DNA from: Metellina segmentata
Lineage: Eukaryota > Arthropoda > Arachnida > Araneae > Tetragnathidae
Reading direction: 5' to 3'
DNA: 64,000 nt
Assembly: GCA_947359465.1 (NCBI GenBank)
Contig: OX375872.1
Location: 128,933,337-128,997,336 of the forward strand
This document shows, piece after piece, positions 44,150 to 55,270 of this stretch; within the stretch, counting starts at the first letter, position 1; each line of letters opens with the position of its first letter. A program made the position numbers and the translations under genes. Under the pieces are notes generated by a model that saw nothing but the letters and a program-made list of their open reading frames with translations, was not told where the DNA came from and ran no database searches.

Positions 44150-46130
44150 TAAAGTTTAACAGAAATGTTAGGCCACTCTAAGGTTGCTCAATTGGGACAA
44201 TTGTAGTTTACAGGTTAGTTTGTAGAAATGTATGTGTCAAAAGAGGTTGCTCAAAGTGGACAGTGTAGTAGTTTTCAAGCTAGTTTGTTAAAATGTGTCA
44301 CGTAAAGTTTAATCAATGTAGACATTTATAGTTTTCAGGTTAGTTTGTAGAAATGAGTGTGTCAAAAGAGATTGAGAGGTTGATAAAAGTGAACATTGTA
44401 ATAGTTTTCTGATTAGTTTGTAGAAATCTGCGTCAGGTAAAGATTAATCAATGTAGACAGTTGGAGTCTTCAGGTTACTTTGAAGAAATGAATGTGTCGA
44501 AAAAAGGTTTCTCAAAATGGGCAGTGTAAGTTTTTTGAGTTAGTCTTTGAAGACGTCTATATCATGTAAAGGTTATTCGATCAGTAGATTCAGTGATAGA
44601 TTACAGGTTAATTTGCAGAAATGTATTAGTTCAAAAAGTTACTCAAATTGGGCAGTATAGTAGTTTTTCAAAACGTTTAGCTTGTTTCGAAACGTTTTTC
44701 GTTTTTCAAAACGTTTAGTTCGTTTTAAAAAGCTAAATTGATATGCACTAATGCCTCTGAGAAATATGCTATGCAATCTAAAAGGTTACTGGAACTAAAG
44801 TTTAGACGTAACTTACTTCAGGTTGAGAAATCTGTGCCATTCAGAGGTTGTTTGTTGTGGATAGTCCTAGTTTTTATGTTAGTTTACAGAAATGTATGAG
44901 TTAAAAGAGGTTGCTCAAGGTGGACAGAGTGGTAATCTTTCAAGGTAGTTTGTAGAAATCTGTCTGTCTTGTGAAGGATACTGAATGAGACAGATGTAGT
45001 TTTTTAGTTAGTAGTAAGTTCTGTTTCAAAAAAAGTTGCTCAATGCGAGTAGTTTTCAGATTAGTTTGTAGAAATATGCGTCACGTAAATGTTACTCAAT
45101 GCAGAGATTTGTCGTTTTCTTGTCTGTTTGTAGAAATATGTGTGCCATATAAAGATTACTCAAAATGGATAAGCTTTTCAGATTAGTTTGATGAAATATC
45201 TGTATCTGGGAACTTTAAAATGTGGGAACTATAAGATCTTAAAGAAGCCAACTATCACTGAAAGTGAAGTTTAGTTAAGTTTTTGAGGTTAGTTGGCAGA
45301 AATCTGGGTCATGTAGGTGTTACTCAATGTGGACAGTTGTAGTTGTATGGTTAGTTTGTTTCAGAAATGAGTCATATTACTATGCATCAACAAAGGTTGG
45401 TTGAAAGTAGACAGTGTAGCAATATTAACGGTTAGTTAGCAACAATCTGTGTAACAAAAATTATTGCTCTAAGTGCACAGTACAGAAGTTTTTGAGGTTA
45501 TTTTTTGTAAAAATATCTCATGTCTTTATCAATTATGCTCTGAGCTGAATAAACTTTAAGGGTCACTGTAAGTGAAGTTTAATATTTGTGTTTCAGATTA
45601 GTTCGTAGAAATGTATGTGTCAAAAAAAGGTTGTGTGCTCAAAGTGGACAGTGTAATAGTTTTTCAATTTATTTTGTTGAAAACTGTGTCACGTAAAGGT
45701 TTCTCAACCTAGAAATTTGTTGTTTTCATGTGTTTGTAAAAATATGTGTACTGTATAAAGATTGCTTAAAATAGATATCAGTTTTTACGATAAGTTTGTG
45801 AATAGATGATGAAATATCTTTTGAAGTATCTTCTACTTTTATGAAGAAATATCTAATGTTTCTGGTCTGTAACGATGTGCTTTAAGGAGCTCCAAGAATC
45901 CCTGAAAATGAAATTTAGCAGTAGCTTTCAGCTTAGTTTGTAGAAATCTGCTTCACGTAGAGGTTACTAAATCCGAAAAGTTGTATTTTTCATATGAGTT
46001 AGTTTCAGAATTGTGTCATAGCTGTGTGTGTATCAACAAAAGCTGGATGACAGTTTATAATATAATAACTTTTCAAGTTAGTTTGTAACAGTCTGTGTCA
46101 AAACTGATTACTGAAAGTGGACAGTGGACG
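44150..46130. repeat. Long tandem array, about 65-75-bp sub-unit
   Basis: The phrase ttcaggttagtttgtagaaa recurs dozens of times. It alternates with gttgctcaaagtggacagtg-like and acgtaaaggttactcaatgt-like blocks. At about 2 kb it is the longest array in the window. No gene is seen. Confidence 0.85.
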
Positions 46131-46239
46131 TGTGAACCCATAAAAAAGTGGGTTAGTATAATTTACTATAGCTTTTAAAGGTTTCCCTTTGGAAAATTTT
46201 CATCGCTCCGATCACCTTGCTCAAAAATGTCAAGATCAA

Positions 46240-46505
46240 CCCTCCTGGTGGTTATCTCAACTGACCAGATACCTCGAAACTGACCAGATTTGGAAATATA
46301 TTGATGACTAGATAACTCGCCAACAAAATTTCAAAATTACTCAAACCTTGATGAACGAGATATCTCGTCATAAGAAAAAAACGGACCACATCTTGATATC
46401 GTCATTCGAAATAATCAGCAATATCTCAATGACGAGATATCTCGTCTGCAACAAGATTGGTAAGATGTTAATGGACGAGATATCTCATTCAAACCACGTT
46501 GAAGG
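46240..46505. mobile_element. piggyBac-type MITE, complete copy
   Basis: The left end is ccctcctggtggttatctca after a TCAA site; the right end accacgttgaagg precedes TTAA at 46506. The palindrome acgagatatctcgt occurs at about 46345 and 46433, with a third, partial copy near 46478. Confidence 0.85.
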
Positions 46506-46509
46506 TTAA

Positions 46510-47252
46510 AGCAGCTGATGGTCATGGTTGACTATAGTCTCAGACTGTCTCTCAAGTATTGTGCTATTTTGATGATTGATTCAATAGCGCGATTTATTTG
46601 ACATAGGCGGAACAAAAGGCTATAATAGTTTGTAAGGAATACAAATTGGCCGTTGAGTCACTTCAAAAACGATTTGCCCCATTCCTCTATAAGAAAGGAC
46701 GAACTCGCTTTCCACTTTACGCTAGCGAGATTTATTGTTTTCAATGATCTCCATTCAGGACAAGAGCTTTTTTTTATTGTTCATTTTATAGTGCACACAC
46801 ATTCCGAACCAAATGATTCAATATTTTTACTGTGGAAAGTCCGGAAGCAAATACTTCTGGATAAATATTTCATGTCATTTCAATAAATGCTCTTGAAGTT
46901 CATTTAAAATTGGGGTGCATAGATTAGTAAGTTTTTTTTTTGTTTAACTGTATTAAGTCTATAAGAAAATTCCATCAGTCAAAATACACACAAATAGTAG
47001 CATTTATAGTAGTAATTCCAAAAATTCAAAGCTATAACTTTATAGTAATTAGTCAAAGAAAGTACTAAAATTGTAGCATTTGTAGTAATAAGTCTATAAT
47101 AAAAAGGGAAAACTAATAATGTTTATAATAATTAGCTAATTAACTAGTAGTTAAAATGAACTGAGAAAATGGTTTCAGCCTTTGGAGAAGCACATAAAAA
47201 AATGTTTCCAGAAGATAATGGAGGAGAATATGATTTCTTGTAGGGATATGGT
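46510..47252. other. Non-coding, no gene seen
   Basis: AT-rich sequence. A short repeat of gtagcatttatagtagtaat appears near 46997 and 47075. The frame at 46653-46886 has no recognised domain. Confidence 0.45.
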
Positions 47253-47256
47253 TTAA

Positions 47257-47442
47257 CCCTGGGTTTTGACTAGAAATCAAGATCTAACTAACTTTACAGT
47301 TTTGTACATGGGTTATCTCATCATCAAGATATCCAATCTTTCCATGATGACGAGATCAAGATCTGGTCACTTTTCTTCTAATGACGAGATATCTCGTCTA
47401 TCAAGGTCTGGTCAGTTTTGCCAAGACGACCACCCGCTGGGA
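47257..47442. mobile_element. piggyBac-type MITE, decayed copy
   Basis: TTAA at 47253 is followed by ccctgggttttgact. Inside are gatgacgagatcaagatctg and aatgacgagatatctcgtct. The right end accacccgctggg is degenerate and its TTAA is lost. Confidence 0.7.
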
Positions 47443-47515
47443 AAACCAGCCTGTTCACAAAAAAACGAAGATATAGGACCCTACGAATAAGATAAATAAA
47501 TTGTACACTGAAGGT

Positions 47516-47740
47516 CGATGAATCTACGTCGCATTGGAGCAACACAACGGGCTCGGGCTACTAGCGACGTTCTGGGATCAATCCAGAAGAAAAAAATCCG
47601 AGGACATAACAATTTTTAACCACGATCATATGACGAGTGTGCTGGCACCTCACTCTCCAAACTTCCGCATCACGCCAAAGTGAGGATATTTGATGCCATG
47701 TCAGATTTAGCGTGTATCCCCCCTCCCCCCCCTAGTACAA
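47516..47740 (-). mobile_element. tRNA-derived SINE, lacks head
   Basis: ctacgtcgcattggagcaac, gggatcaatccagaag and actctccaaacttccgcatc are the inverse of tail and body. A run of C at 47720-47730 replaces the gggggctggtg region. Confidence 0.75.
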
Positions 47741-47749
47741 GAGGGTATG

Positions 47750-48120
47750 GTTGATCAAACTGACAGGTATCCTCGGATCGAAATCGAAATACGGCCCTCC
47801 AAATACTTTTTAGCAGACCCGCACACCAAACCCATTTTCCCGAATAGGTCCGGAGTTCAGACACGGACCTCCGATAAGAGTTCCTGACCCGTCGGCTATA
47901 TTCGACATTTCAAAAGGATTTATTTGGCCCGTGGATGAGGTACGGCTCTCTAAAAATGTTAAACCGGCCCGTAGACAAAGTACGGTCCTAAAAATATTTT
48001 GATCAGGTCCGCAGATCAGAATCGGCTCTAAGGACAGGCTTAATTGTCCCGTTGTACAGATACGGCACTCAGGAGAGGTTTACTCGACCCTCAGAGGAAA
48101 TACAGCTTTCCACATATTTT
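47750..48120. repeat. Irregular tandem repeat, about 58-bp unit
   Basis: Variants of ggcccgtagacaaagtacgg recur about every 55-60 bp. The first part (tttagcagacccgcacacca) also occurs in inverse at about 51090-51165. Confidence 0.65.
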
Positions 48121-48469
48121 TCTAAAAATCCAAGTGTGGGTAAAAATTACAATGTAAAACATCAAAGGACACGCCACAAATTCAAGACAAGAACAAACAC
48201 AATACAGGATCATGAAAACTACAAAAAAGAATAAGAATGTATTACTTTGCCCATATGGAAATGTATATATGGGGTAATTTTTTAAATCTACATGACCAGT
48301 CCTCTATGTTAGCGTTAATTACACACAAAAATCAAAGCTCAGATGTATCACCGACGAAAATAGTCCATATATCACAAAAATGACACTCTTCTTCACGACC
48401 GCTGTCACGAACTGTCATTGACCCCCAGACTCGCCACTTATAATTGCCACTAAATATCATAGGGCTGTC

Positions 48470-49171
48470 AAGCTGTACTAGCGTCGTTGCCACGCCCCGA
48501 TAACTCCGGTGTTATTGCGATTTGAAACCGGCCACACAAATGCATCGCATACACCGCCAATCTGCAGTGTAAATATAGAGCGACTATGAATTGTAAGTGT
48601 GGATGCTAGTCTTAAGTATGCCAGAAAACCTTTGTGTCGTTCTACCATTGCCCGGAGCACCGTCAGTAGCAACGGAGAGGATATTACTTAAGGATATAAC
48701 TTTTAAATCGAAAAATATTTGTAATTCATTAAATATTGCTTCATTTTTCCTATCAGTTTCCAAACATTTAGCAAATGACAATTCTTGGGAATTTTTTTCT
48801 TCTTTTACAAATCTCACATAAGCTAAAAGAAAAGATTTGTTTCCTGGCAAAGTTGACTCGTCAAACTGTAAATAGAATTCAGATGTTTTTAAGTACTCAC
48901 ACAAAGAACTTTCTACGCAAAGACATTTCACCAATCCTACTTGTATTTTATGTACCTACTTATATTTTACTCAGGACTCATTTTATTTATTACTATTTAT
49001 TTTAACGTTCATAATAATGAAAATAAAACAGAATTATTTTACTAAACATGAAACCCTTCGCGAATCCCCACCCGACATTGTCCACGCACCTTCAAATTAA
49101 TTTAAATTTTCCACAGACCCCCCCCCCATATCAGTGGTCACAAGGACCCCTGGGGTCCGTAGAAACCACTG
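48470..49171 (-). mobile_element. Buster-type hAT element, truncated
   Basis: Read on the minus strand, the element begins CAGTGGTTTCTACGGACCCC at 49171, the terminus type of Buster hAT elements. A transposase remnant follows at 48934-48480. The other terminus was not found. Confidence 0.65.
48480..48934 (-). pseudogene. hAT/ZBED-like transposase fragment
   Basis: The minus-strand frame has the series LQFDESTLPGNKSFLLAYVR, FAKCLETD, IFFDLKVISLSNILSVATDG and APGN. These correspond to the RNase-H-like catalytic core of Buster hAT transposases and the domesticated ZBED5-like proteins. The Asp in QFDEST and the Asp in ATDGAP are the first two residues of the catalytic triad. A frameshift after GAPGN moves the continuation MVERHKGFLAYLR to another frame, and the sequence then decays. 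The BED finger and the C-terminal dimerisation domain are absent, so this is a broken fragment. Confidence 0.75.
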
Positions 49172-49870
49172 ATCTAGATCAATGAAATATTTCGTAGGAA
49201 TCTTTGAACCAATGACTGTATTTATTTAGTCATTACGTGTGTTGTTGGGTTAAAGGAATATTAGACTACTCGGAAACCTCGAGACGCTCAAGGGATTAAA
49301 AGTGAGAGTCATGAGATTTTCTGGTTTTGTAGCGACGTTTTTAAGCCACAACAAACATAATGACTTTTTTTTACCACGGCTATTGGTTCAAATGAATCCA
49401 TGGATTCTTAACCTTGGAAGAATACCGGTCCTTACGTGGATTAGAATTCTTTGGACACATTTTATTGGTCCTTTAAAGGCACTGGAAAGTCTTCAAAAAA
49501 ATCGAATTTTTGATTTGAATTGCATTCAATAGAGGGCACCAATACGAATCGATTGATGTATCACTTATTATGTAAAATGCATTTTAAGTTACTAAAATTT
49601 AATTTTAAAATTATCCTTTTAGGTTTCGGTTTCAGGTTTGAAGTTTCGGTTTTGCCGACGATGTATTATATGTTTATTATAATATTTTATATTTTTAGTA
49701 TATTTTGTATAAATATACATTTTAATCGATTGGCAACAGGTTTAACTGCGACTGTTATTATATTTAAAATTTTGTTTACTTGTGCTTTGGAAAGTTCTTA
49801 TCGATAAGGTAAGGAGATGCTTTTTTGTAGTTTTTTGTCTTTTTCTCAAAATGATAAATTTTCATCTTCA
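49172..49870. other. Non-coding, no gene seen
   Basis: AT-rich sequence. Open frames at 49302-49532 and 49520-49807 have no recognised domain; the second is a run of Phe/Ile/Leu codons from AT-rich DNA. Confidence 0.45.
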
Positions 49871-50174
49871 GGTGCGCTCAGTGGAAAAACTATAAAAGCT
49901 ATTAGTCTGAAATTTTGCATACACATGTATTTCTATTAGGCAATAATGTTAAAATATAAACTATTGTGGAAATATGAACAGAAAATTTTTTTAACGGGTA
50001 ATTAGTAGGTATAAAATCACAACATTTTCATTAGCTGATTTAAATTGTGTCTAAAAAATTTTTTTCCTGGTTATTTTCAACAAAAAATATTTTTATGTAT
50101 TCAAGAAACTTTTATAGTGATAGGGAAAAAAGTTGCTACTCAATATATATAAAAGTTTTTTTACAGAGCGCACC
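49871..50174. mobile_element. Short inverted-repeat element (MITE, 304 bp)
   Basis: The left end ggtgcgctcagtggaaaaac and the right end, read inversely as ggtgcgctctgtaaaaaaac, match over about 30 bases with a few differences. The interior is AT-rich and non-coding. No target duplication is obvious. Confidence 0.65.
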
Positions 50175-50582
50175 CAAAGTGAACTCAATGTATTGAATTG
50201 TTTTTCACCGAGTTCTATATAAATGCTCTCTACAAAATATTTTGACTTTTAAAATTTTTATTTTTAGCTTGAATTAGTTTTAAAATGTCTTACAAACAAG
50301 TGTGCAAAAATTAATATTGGTACTTATAATAGCTTACATTTTATATGCATTCGAATATTGGTCACATTTTCATGATTTCTGGCCTTCGATGACTTCCCGC
50401 GGTGCCTTAATTAGAAAATAATCTTAAAATACAATTGGTCCTTTCCTAAAAATACATTCCACTCGAAGGAGAATTTATTTCTGCTTTATTCAGAAGATAA
50501 TCTTTTGGAATAATTCTTGTTGATTCTTTCCTCGGACTAGAAACCCGGACAATTTTTATTGCTCCTGTAAGTGGAATATAAT
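50175..50582. other. Non-coding spacer
   Basis: The phrase aataatcttttggaataattc recurs near 50500, 50715, 50755 and 51720. It indicates an old tandem array into which the SINEs inserted. Confidence 0.5.
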
Positions 50583-50705
50583 AGCTATCTGACCGTGGTT
50601 AAAAATTAAGCGTTGTCCTCGGATATATCCATTCGGGTTTGATTCCGGACCAGCGCCAATATCCCGTATTTTTGCTCCAGTGCGACGTTAATTAAACCTA
50701 CCTAC
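50583..50705 (+). mobile_element. tRNA-derived SINE, 3' fragment
   Basis: ctgaccgtggttaaaaatta, gcgttgtcctcggatatat, tttttgctccagtgcgacgt and the terminal ctacctacc. Confidence 0.8.
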
Positions 50706-50857
50706 CATTAGAATATAATCCTTTGGAATGTTTGCATTTGTGCTTTTCTAGGAAATAATCCTTTGGATATATTCTATTGATCGCTTAATTATAAAAATTT
50801 TTTTGTTAATATTTTATTGTTTCTTTCCTTAATTTGTGGACCAAGGTATTATTGTTA

Positions 50858-51075
50858 CAAGAGTAACGGATTGGTAACCAGCTGCAAGTTCAAATCCAAC
50901 CAAAGACCGTCGTGTACACAAAAGGGATGCTGCTGTCATGTCCTCAAATGTCCTCTCGTTGGCGTAGTGTGGAAGTGTGGAGATTGGGGTGTCCCAGCTC
51001 AGGTATGACCTTGTCATCTGACCATGATTCGAAAGTAAGTGGTGTTGTCCTCGAATCTGAACTCTGAACTTGTTA
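50858..51075 (+). mobile_element. tRNA-derived SINE with head, 3'-truncated
   Basis: agagtaacggattggtaacc head, caagttcaaatccaaccaaa B box, cgtcgtgtacacaaaaggga linker and gcgtagtgtggaagtgtgga body. It stops before the tail. Confidence 0.8.
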
Positions 51076-51185
51076 AACCTATTAGGAGAGTCGAGTTTTG
51101 TGTGCGGGTCTGCTATAAAGTATTTGGGAGATCATATTTCGACTTCAAGCATTGTATAACTGTCAAAAGGGCCAAAAATATGATC
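51076..51185. repeat. Inverse fragment of the 47.76-kb repeat
   Basis: gtgtgcgggtctgctataaa and tatttgggagatcatatttcg are the inverse of the start of the array at 47.76-47.84 kb. Confidence 0.6.
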
Positions 51186-51366
51186 GTGTACGAGGGGGCT
51201 GGTGCGTGTTAAATCTGTGACCGCCTCAAATGTCATCACGTTGATACGATGTGAAAGTTTGGAGAGTGAATTGCCAGCTCAGGTGTTGCCTCGTCATCTG
51301 ACCATGGTTCAAAATTACGTGGTGTCCTTGGATCTTTCCATTGGGTTAGATCCCCGACCGTCGCCG
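51186..51366 (+). mobile_element. tRNA-derived SINE, body
   Basis: gggggctggtgcgtgttaaa to tagatccccgaccgtcgccg. It is cut off by the next SINE. Confidence 0.75.
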
Positions 51367-51650
51367 GAAGGTTCCTGGTTCGAATCCGGGTCCGGGCATG
51401 GATGTTTGTAAGCGTATGGTGTAGAGACGGCTGGTGCACCTTAAATATGTCGTGGCCGAAAGTCCTCACGTTGGGTTGGTGTGGAAGTTTGGAGAGTGGG
51501 GTGCCAGCTCAGGTGTTGCTTCCTCATCTGACCGTGGTTCAAAATTACGAGGTGTTGTCCTCGAATCTTTCCCTTAAAGGACTGATCCCGGACCGTCGTT
51601 AATAGCCCGTTGTGTTGCTCTAGTACGACGTTAACTAAAAATTACCATTA
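51367..51650 (+). mobile_element. tRNA-derived SINE with the alternative head
   Basis: It starts with the B box gaaggttcctggttcgaatc and cgggtccgggcatgg, then gtatggtgtagagacggctg, linked to the common body (cacgttgggttggtgtggaa) and tail. A full version of this head is at 61.3 kb. Confidence 0.85.
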
Positions 51651-51651
51651 C

Positions 51652-51716
51652 CCGGACCGTCGCCAATAGCCCGTTGTGTTGTTTCAGTATAACGTTAATT
51701 CAATGTCTACCTACTG
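51652..51716 (+). mobile_element. tRNA-derived SINE, tail only
   Basis: ggaccgtcgccaatagcccg, ttgtgttgtttcagtataac and a final ctacctac. Confidence 0.7.
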
Positions 51717-53424
51717 TAATATATAATCATTTGGAATGAATCTGTTGGTTCTTTTCTAAAAGAATCATTCGAATAGACTCTATTGGATAAAAGAAGGTAT
51801 TAATTTTCTAATGCTGAGAACTGTTTAGAAGTCATGTAGATTGGGTAGCAAAATGAAATTATGTGTTTGTACCTCTTAGAGGGATAACTTTCAAGGGCAA
51901 CATTTTTTTCTCCTTTTCCTTCATAAATAATGTAAAACTTATAAACACAGCGAAAATATTTATCTTTTGAAAATTAAAAATATCTGATTATAATAGTACT
52001 AAAACTTTACACTTTTACCGGGACCCCTGTACTATTGTACTTATGGGGAATGGGACTTTAATTCACACAAACGAAGTAGTGTATTTATAAATTCAGATTT
52101 ACGTCGTAGTATGAGTATCCTACTTACGAATGCAAGTACATAAAATTCAGCAATATGCATTAACGTTTTGCGAATTGATATCATACAATAATGCTCCAAA
52201 ATGAATGTGAAAACTGAACATGAATTATGCTCAGTATGTATAATATTACTTTACGTTTAAGTTATACAATTACGTTATGAAAATGCATAACAATCAGTGC
52301 CTTTGATCATCTGAAATTTAAGATATAAAATTTTCAAATAAATTTAATAAAATATAAATTGAATTTGGCCCTACACGATTCAAACACACAAGCACACCAA
52401 ACACACATTAAGGGTTTTTAAATATGCATTATTACTCTACTATGATTTGGTGAAGAAAAACAATTTAAGCTTGAAAATACGTTTTCTACTATTTTCTAAA
52501 GTATATTTAAGCATTCACATATTAAAGTAATATTAATATTAGATGTTACAACTAGTATGGGTCATACTTTTATTTAGGTGTAATTTACACCTTAAATGTG
52601 TTAATGTTTTTAATATGGAATAATATATTTCACTTTTATGAAAAATCGTTTCGTTGCAGGTTCTTATTGAAATAACGTTCAATATATCGTCCCCTGAAAA
52701 AATGCAAAAAAAAAAAAGGAATCTCACTTTTTTGTTTTGTTTTTGAGATAAAGAGAGAAACAGTTTGCCACTAATCTTTTCTAAGTCTGCTCTAGAATCT
52801 CAATTTCATATATAACTGCATTTTTCATTCGCAGGTAGACGAATCAAACCGGTCTATCTTCTGTGTCTGAAATTCTATGTCTCATCTTTACTAATTTAAA
52901 TATAACTAAAATTACACCATTTTTCGAACTACCCAGTGCTTGCATTCCGGTGATAGTATATAAATTTTATTTATGTAGCTTTTATATGTTTTTTTTTTAA
53001 ATGTGTTTAATAATGAATTGTATTTTTTACTATGATAAATACTTTTCTGTTGCGAATTCTGAAAATGTATAAAGCGGACGATAAAATCACAATGTTCTAA
53101 AAAAAAGTAATTTTGTTGCCAAGTATGTACAGTTTTCAGTGAACACCTAGGTACTACGAACCATAAGTTTCATTAAATATTACTCTGATATTTTACTCAT
53201 TTGAATACAGCAATTTCAGAGAAAATGTATAAAGCGAACAATAAAATCATAATACTTTTATAAAAAAAGTTATTTTATAGTCAAGCATGTACATTTTTAG
53301 CGAACACCAAAGTACGACGAGCCTTAAGCTTTATTGAAAATTACTCTAAAATTGATGAATTGTAATGTGGACTTTAGTTAATACCATTCGGTTTTATTAT
53401 CCTCTACGTAAAAATGTATAACTC

Positions 53425-53427
<3 letters not shown>
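51717..53427. other. Non-coding, no gene seen
   Basis: AT-rich sequence. A diverged direct repeat with aaaatgtataaagcggacga at 53064 recurs as aaaatgtataaagcgaacaa at 53221. Stop-free stretches on both strands have no recognised domain. Confidence 0.5.

Positions 53428-53479
<52 letters not shown>
53428..53479. repeat. TA microsatellite
   Basis: About 26 uninterrupted TA dinucleotides. Confidence 0.95.
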
Positions 53480-53484
<5 letters not shown>

Positions 53485-53559
53485 AATTTTAAAAAAGCCA
53501 TACAATTGTGTCGTAATTACATTTTATAATGTATTAAAATTTGTAGAACTTAATAATTT

Positions 53560-54640
53560 ATGCTATTTATAAAGTAAATCAGCAAATATATTTCAATTTT
53601 ATTGCAAAGGGCTTCATGATTACTTATATTTTTTCAAACCTTTAAAATTATATAGTACGTAATGTATAGTTTTTACTTGATGTTTAGTTATTCTTTTAGC
53701 TTTTATTATACTTGAATATGTGTCAATATGAATACATCAGCAAATAAATTTCGCAATTCTCTATATGAAGGATTCCGTTTCAAAACTTTTGAAATTTTCT
53801 GTTTATTCAAAACTTAAAATTCTCCGTTTTTTAAGATTTTTAAAATTATTATAGTTTATGTAATATAATTATTATTTAAATATTATAAGCTATATATATT
53901 CAAATACGTGTGCACCAGCAAATAAATTCCTGCTTTATTATATAGGCCTCCGCATATTTCGCAATTCTCTATATGAAGGATTCCGTTTCAAAACTTTTGA
54001 AATTTTCTGTTTATTCAAAACTTAAAATTCTCCGTTTTTTAAGATTTTTAAAATTATTATAGTTTATGTAATATAATTATTATTTAAATATTATAAGCTA
54101 TATATATTCAAATACGTGTGCACCAGCAAATAAATTCCTGCTTTATTATATAGGCCTCCGCATAATTTACAATCGTACATAATTTAAAATTATCATATTT
54201 CATACAGTATAGTCAATATCTAATTATATTTAATTATTATACTTTTTATAGCTTTACTATATTCGATTATGTGAGTACCAGCAAATAAATTTTTTTATTA
54301 CACTATATTACCTATAATTTATTACTTTAAAATTTTTTTTTACATAAAAATATAGTTATTATTAAATAAAAATAATTTTTATCATATTTTATAACTTACG
54401 CTATATTCGAATATATTTGCACCAGCAAATAAAATTCTGTTTTATGTGCAAAAAAGGCCTCTATAATTTATAATCTTTCAAAACTTTTATAACTAATATT
54501 TATTTTTATAATTGTTATTTAATTATATCTAAAAATTATACTTTTTATAACTTTTACATTTTTTTGGTATAAGTGGACCAATTCTGTTTAAGGGATCCTT
54601 TTAATAAAGGTCTTCATAATATAATTTTTCAAAACTTTAC
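53560..54640. repeat. AT-rich tandem array with an exact 208-bp duplication
   Basis: The phrase gcaccagcaaataaattcct recurs in variants near 53575, 53735, 53913, 54121, 54276 and 54419. The segment 53751-53958 is repeated without a visible difference at 53959-54166. The other units are clearly diverged. Confidence 0.85.
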
Positions 54641-54706
54641 AATAAGATGATTATTATGCAAATATTTTCACCATTATACACCGTAACTAAATAAAACTTT
54701 TCTTAC

Positions 54707-54960
54707 CTGACAGTGCTTTTAAATTGTGGAATTGACAAGCTTCACCGCTTCATATTCACAAACCACACACAAACACAATGCAAAGTCAATACGACCACAC
54801 GACGACAGTGAAATGTCAGTTACTTATCAAAACACTAAACAAACATCGTTATCGGAAGTTTTTAAATAAGTTTCCGACTCAAAAAAACCCGACTCAGAGC
54901 CCCGATAGGGTCCAGCATGCATACACACTAATCTCCAAAGTTTTGTTTGTCACACGATAA
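54707..54960 (-). other. Candidate non-coding first exon, copy 1
   Basis: On the minus strand the segment ends gcactgtcag|gtaagaaaag, a near-ideal splice donor at 54706. No long frame is present; one short upstream ATG reads MKR then stop. Position, strand and lack of coding fit a 5' UTR exon for the receptor, whose coding exon 1 is preceded by an acceptor at 23883. The intron would be about 31 kb. This link is inference. Confidence 0.35.
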
Positions 54961-55019
54961 TTATTACGCAAATATATTTTCATCATTATAAACCACAACT
55001 AAATAAAATTATTCTTACC

Positions 55020-55270
55020 TGACAGTGCTTTTAAATAGTGGAATAGACAAGCTTCACCGCTTCATAATCAATGGAAAGTCAATACAACCACACGATGGCA
55101 ATGGAATGTCAGTTACTTATCAAACACTAAACAAATATCGTTATCAGGCAATTTAAAAATGATTTTCAGACTCAAAAAACCCGACCCGTTCTCTCAGAGT
55201 CCCGAAGTGGACCAGCATACATAAACGCTCATCTCCAAAGTTTTGTTTTTGAGAACCTTGTTCACCAAGT
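55020..55270 (-). other. Candidate non-coding first exon, copy 2
   Basis: The same arrangement as copy 1 with donor gcactgtcag|gtaagaataa at 55019. The two copies could serve as alternative first exons, or one may be a dead duplicate. Confidence 0.35.

Larger units (their letters stand above)
54651..55270 (-). repeat. Two 308-bp tandem copies of a candidate first exon
   Basis: Copies at 54651-54960 and 54961-55270 share cttacctgacagtgctttta, agcttcaccgcttcata and tcagttacttatcaaacact. They differ by scattered substitutions and small indels, including at the splice-like site's flanks. The central conserved stretch is denser in G and C than the surroundings. Confidence 0.8.

Noticed and set aside
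49520..49807. Possible membrane protein at 49.5-49.8 kb
   Set aside because: Hydrophobic only because of AT-rich codons; no start context, motif or homology recognised.
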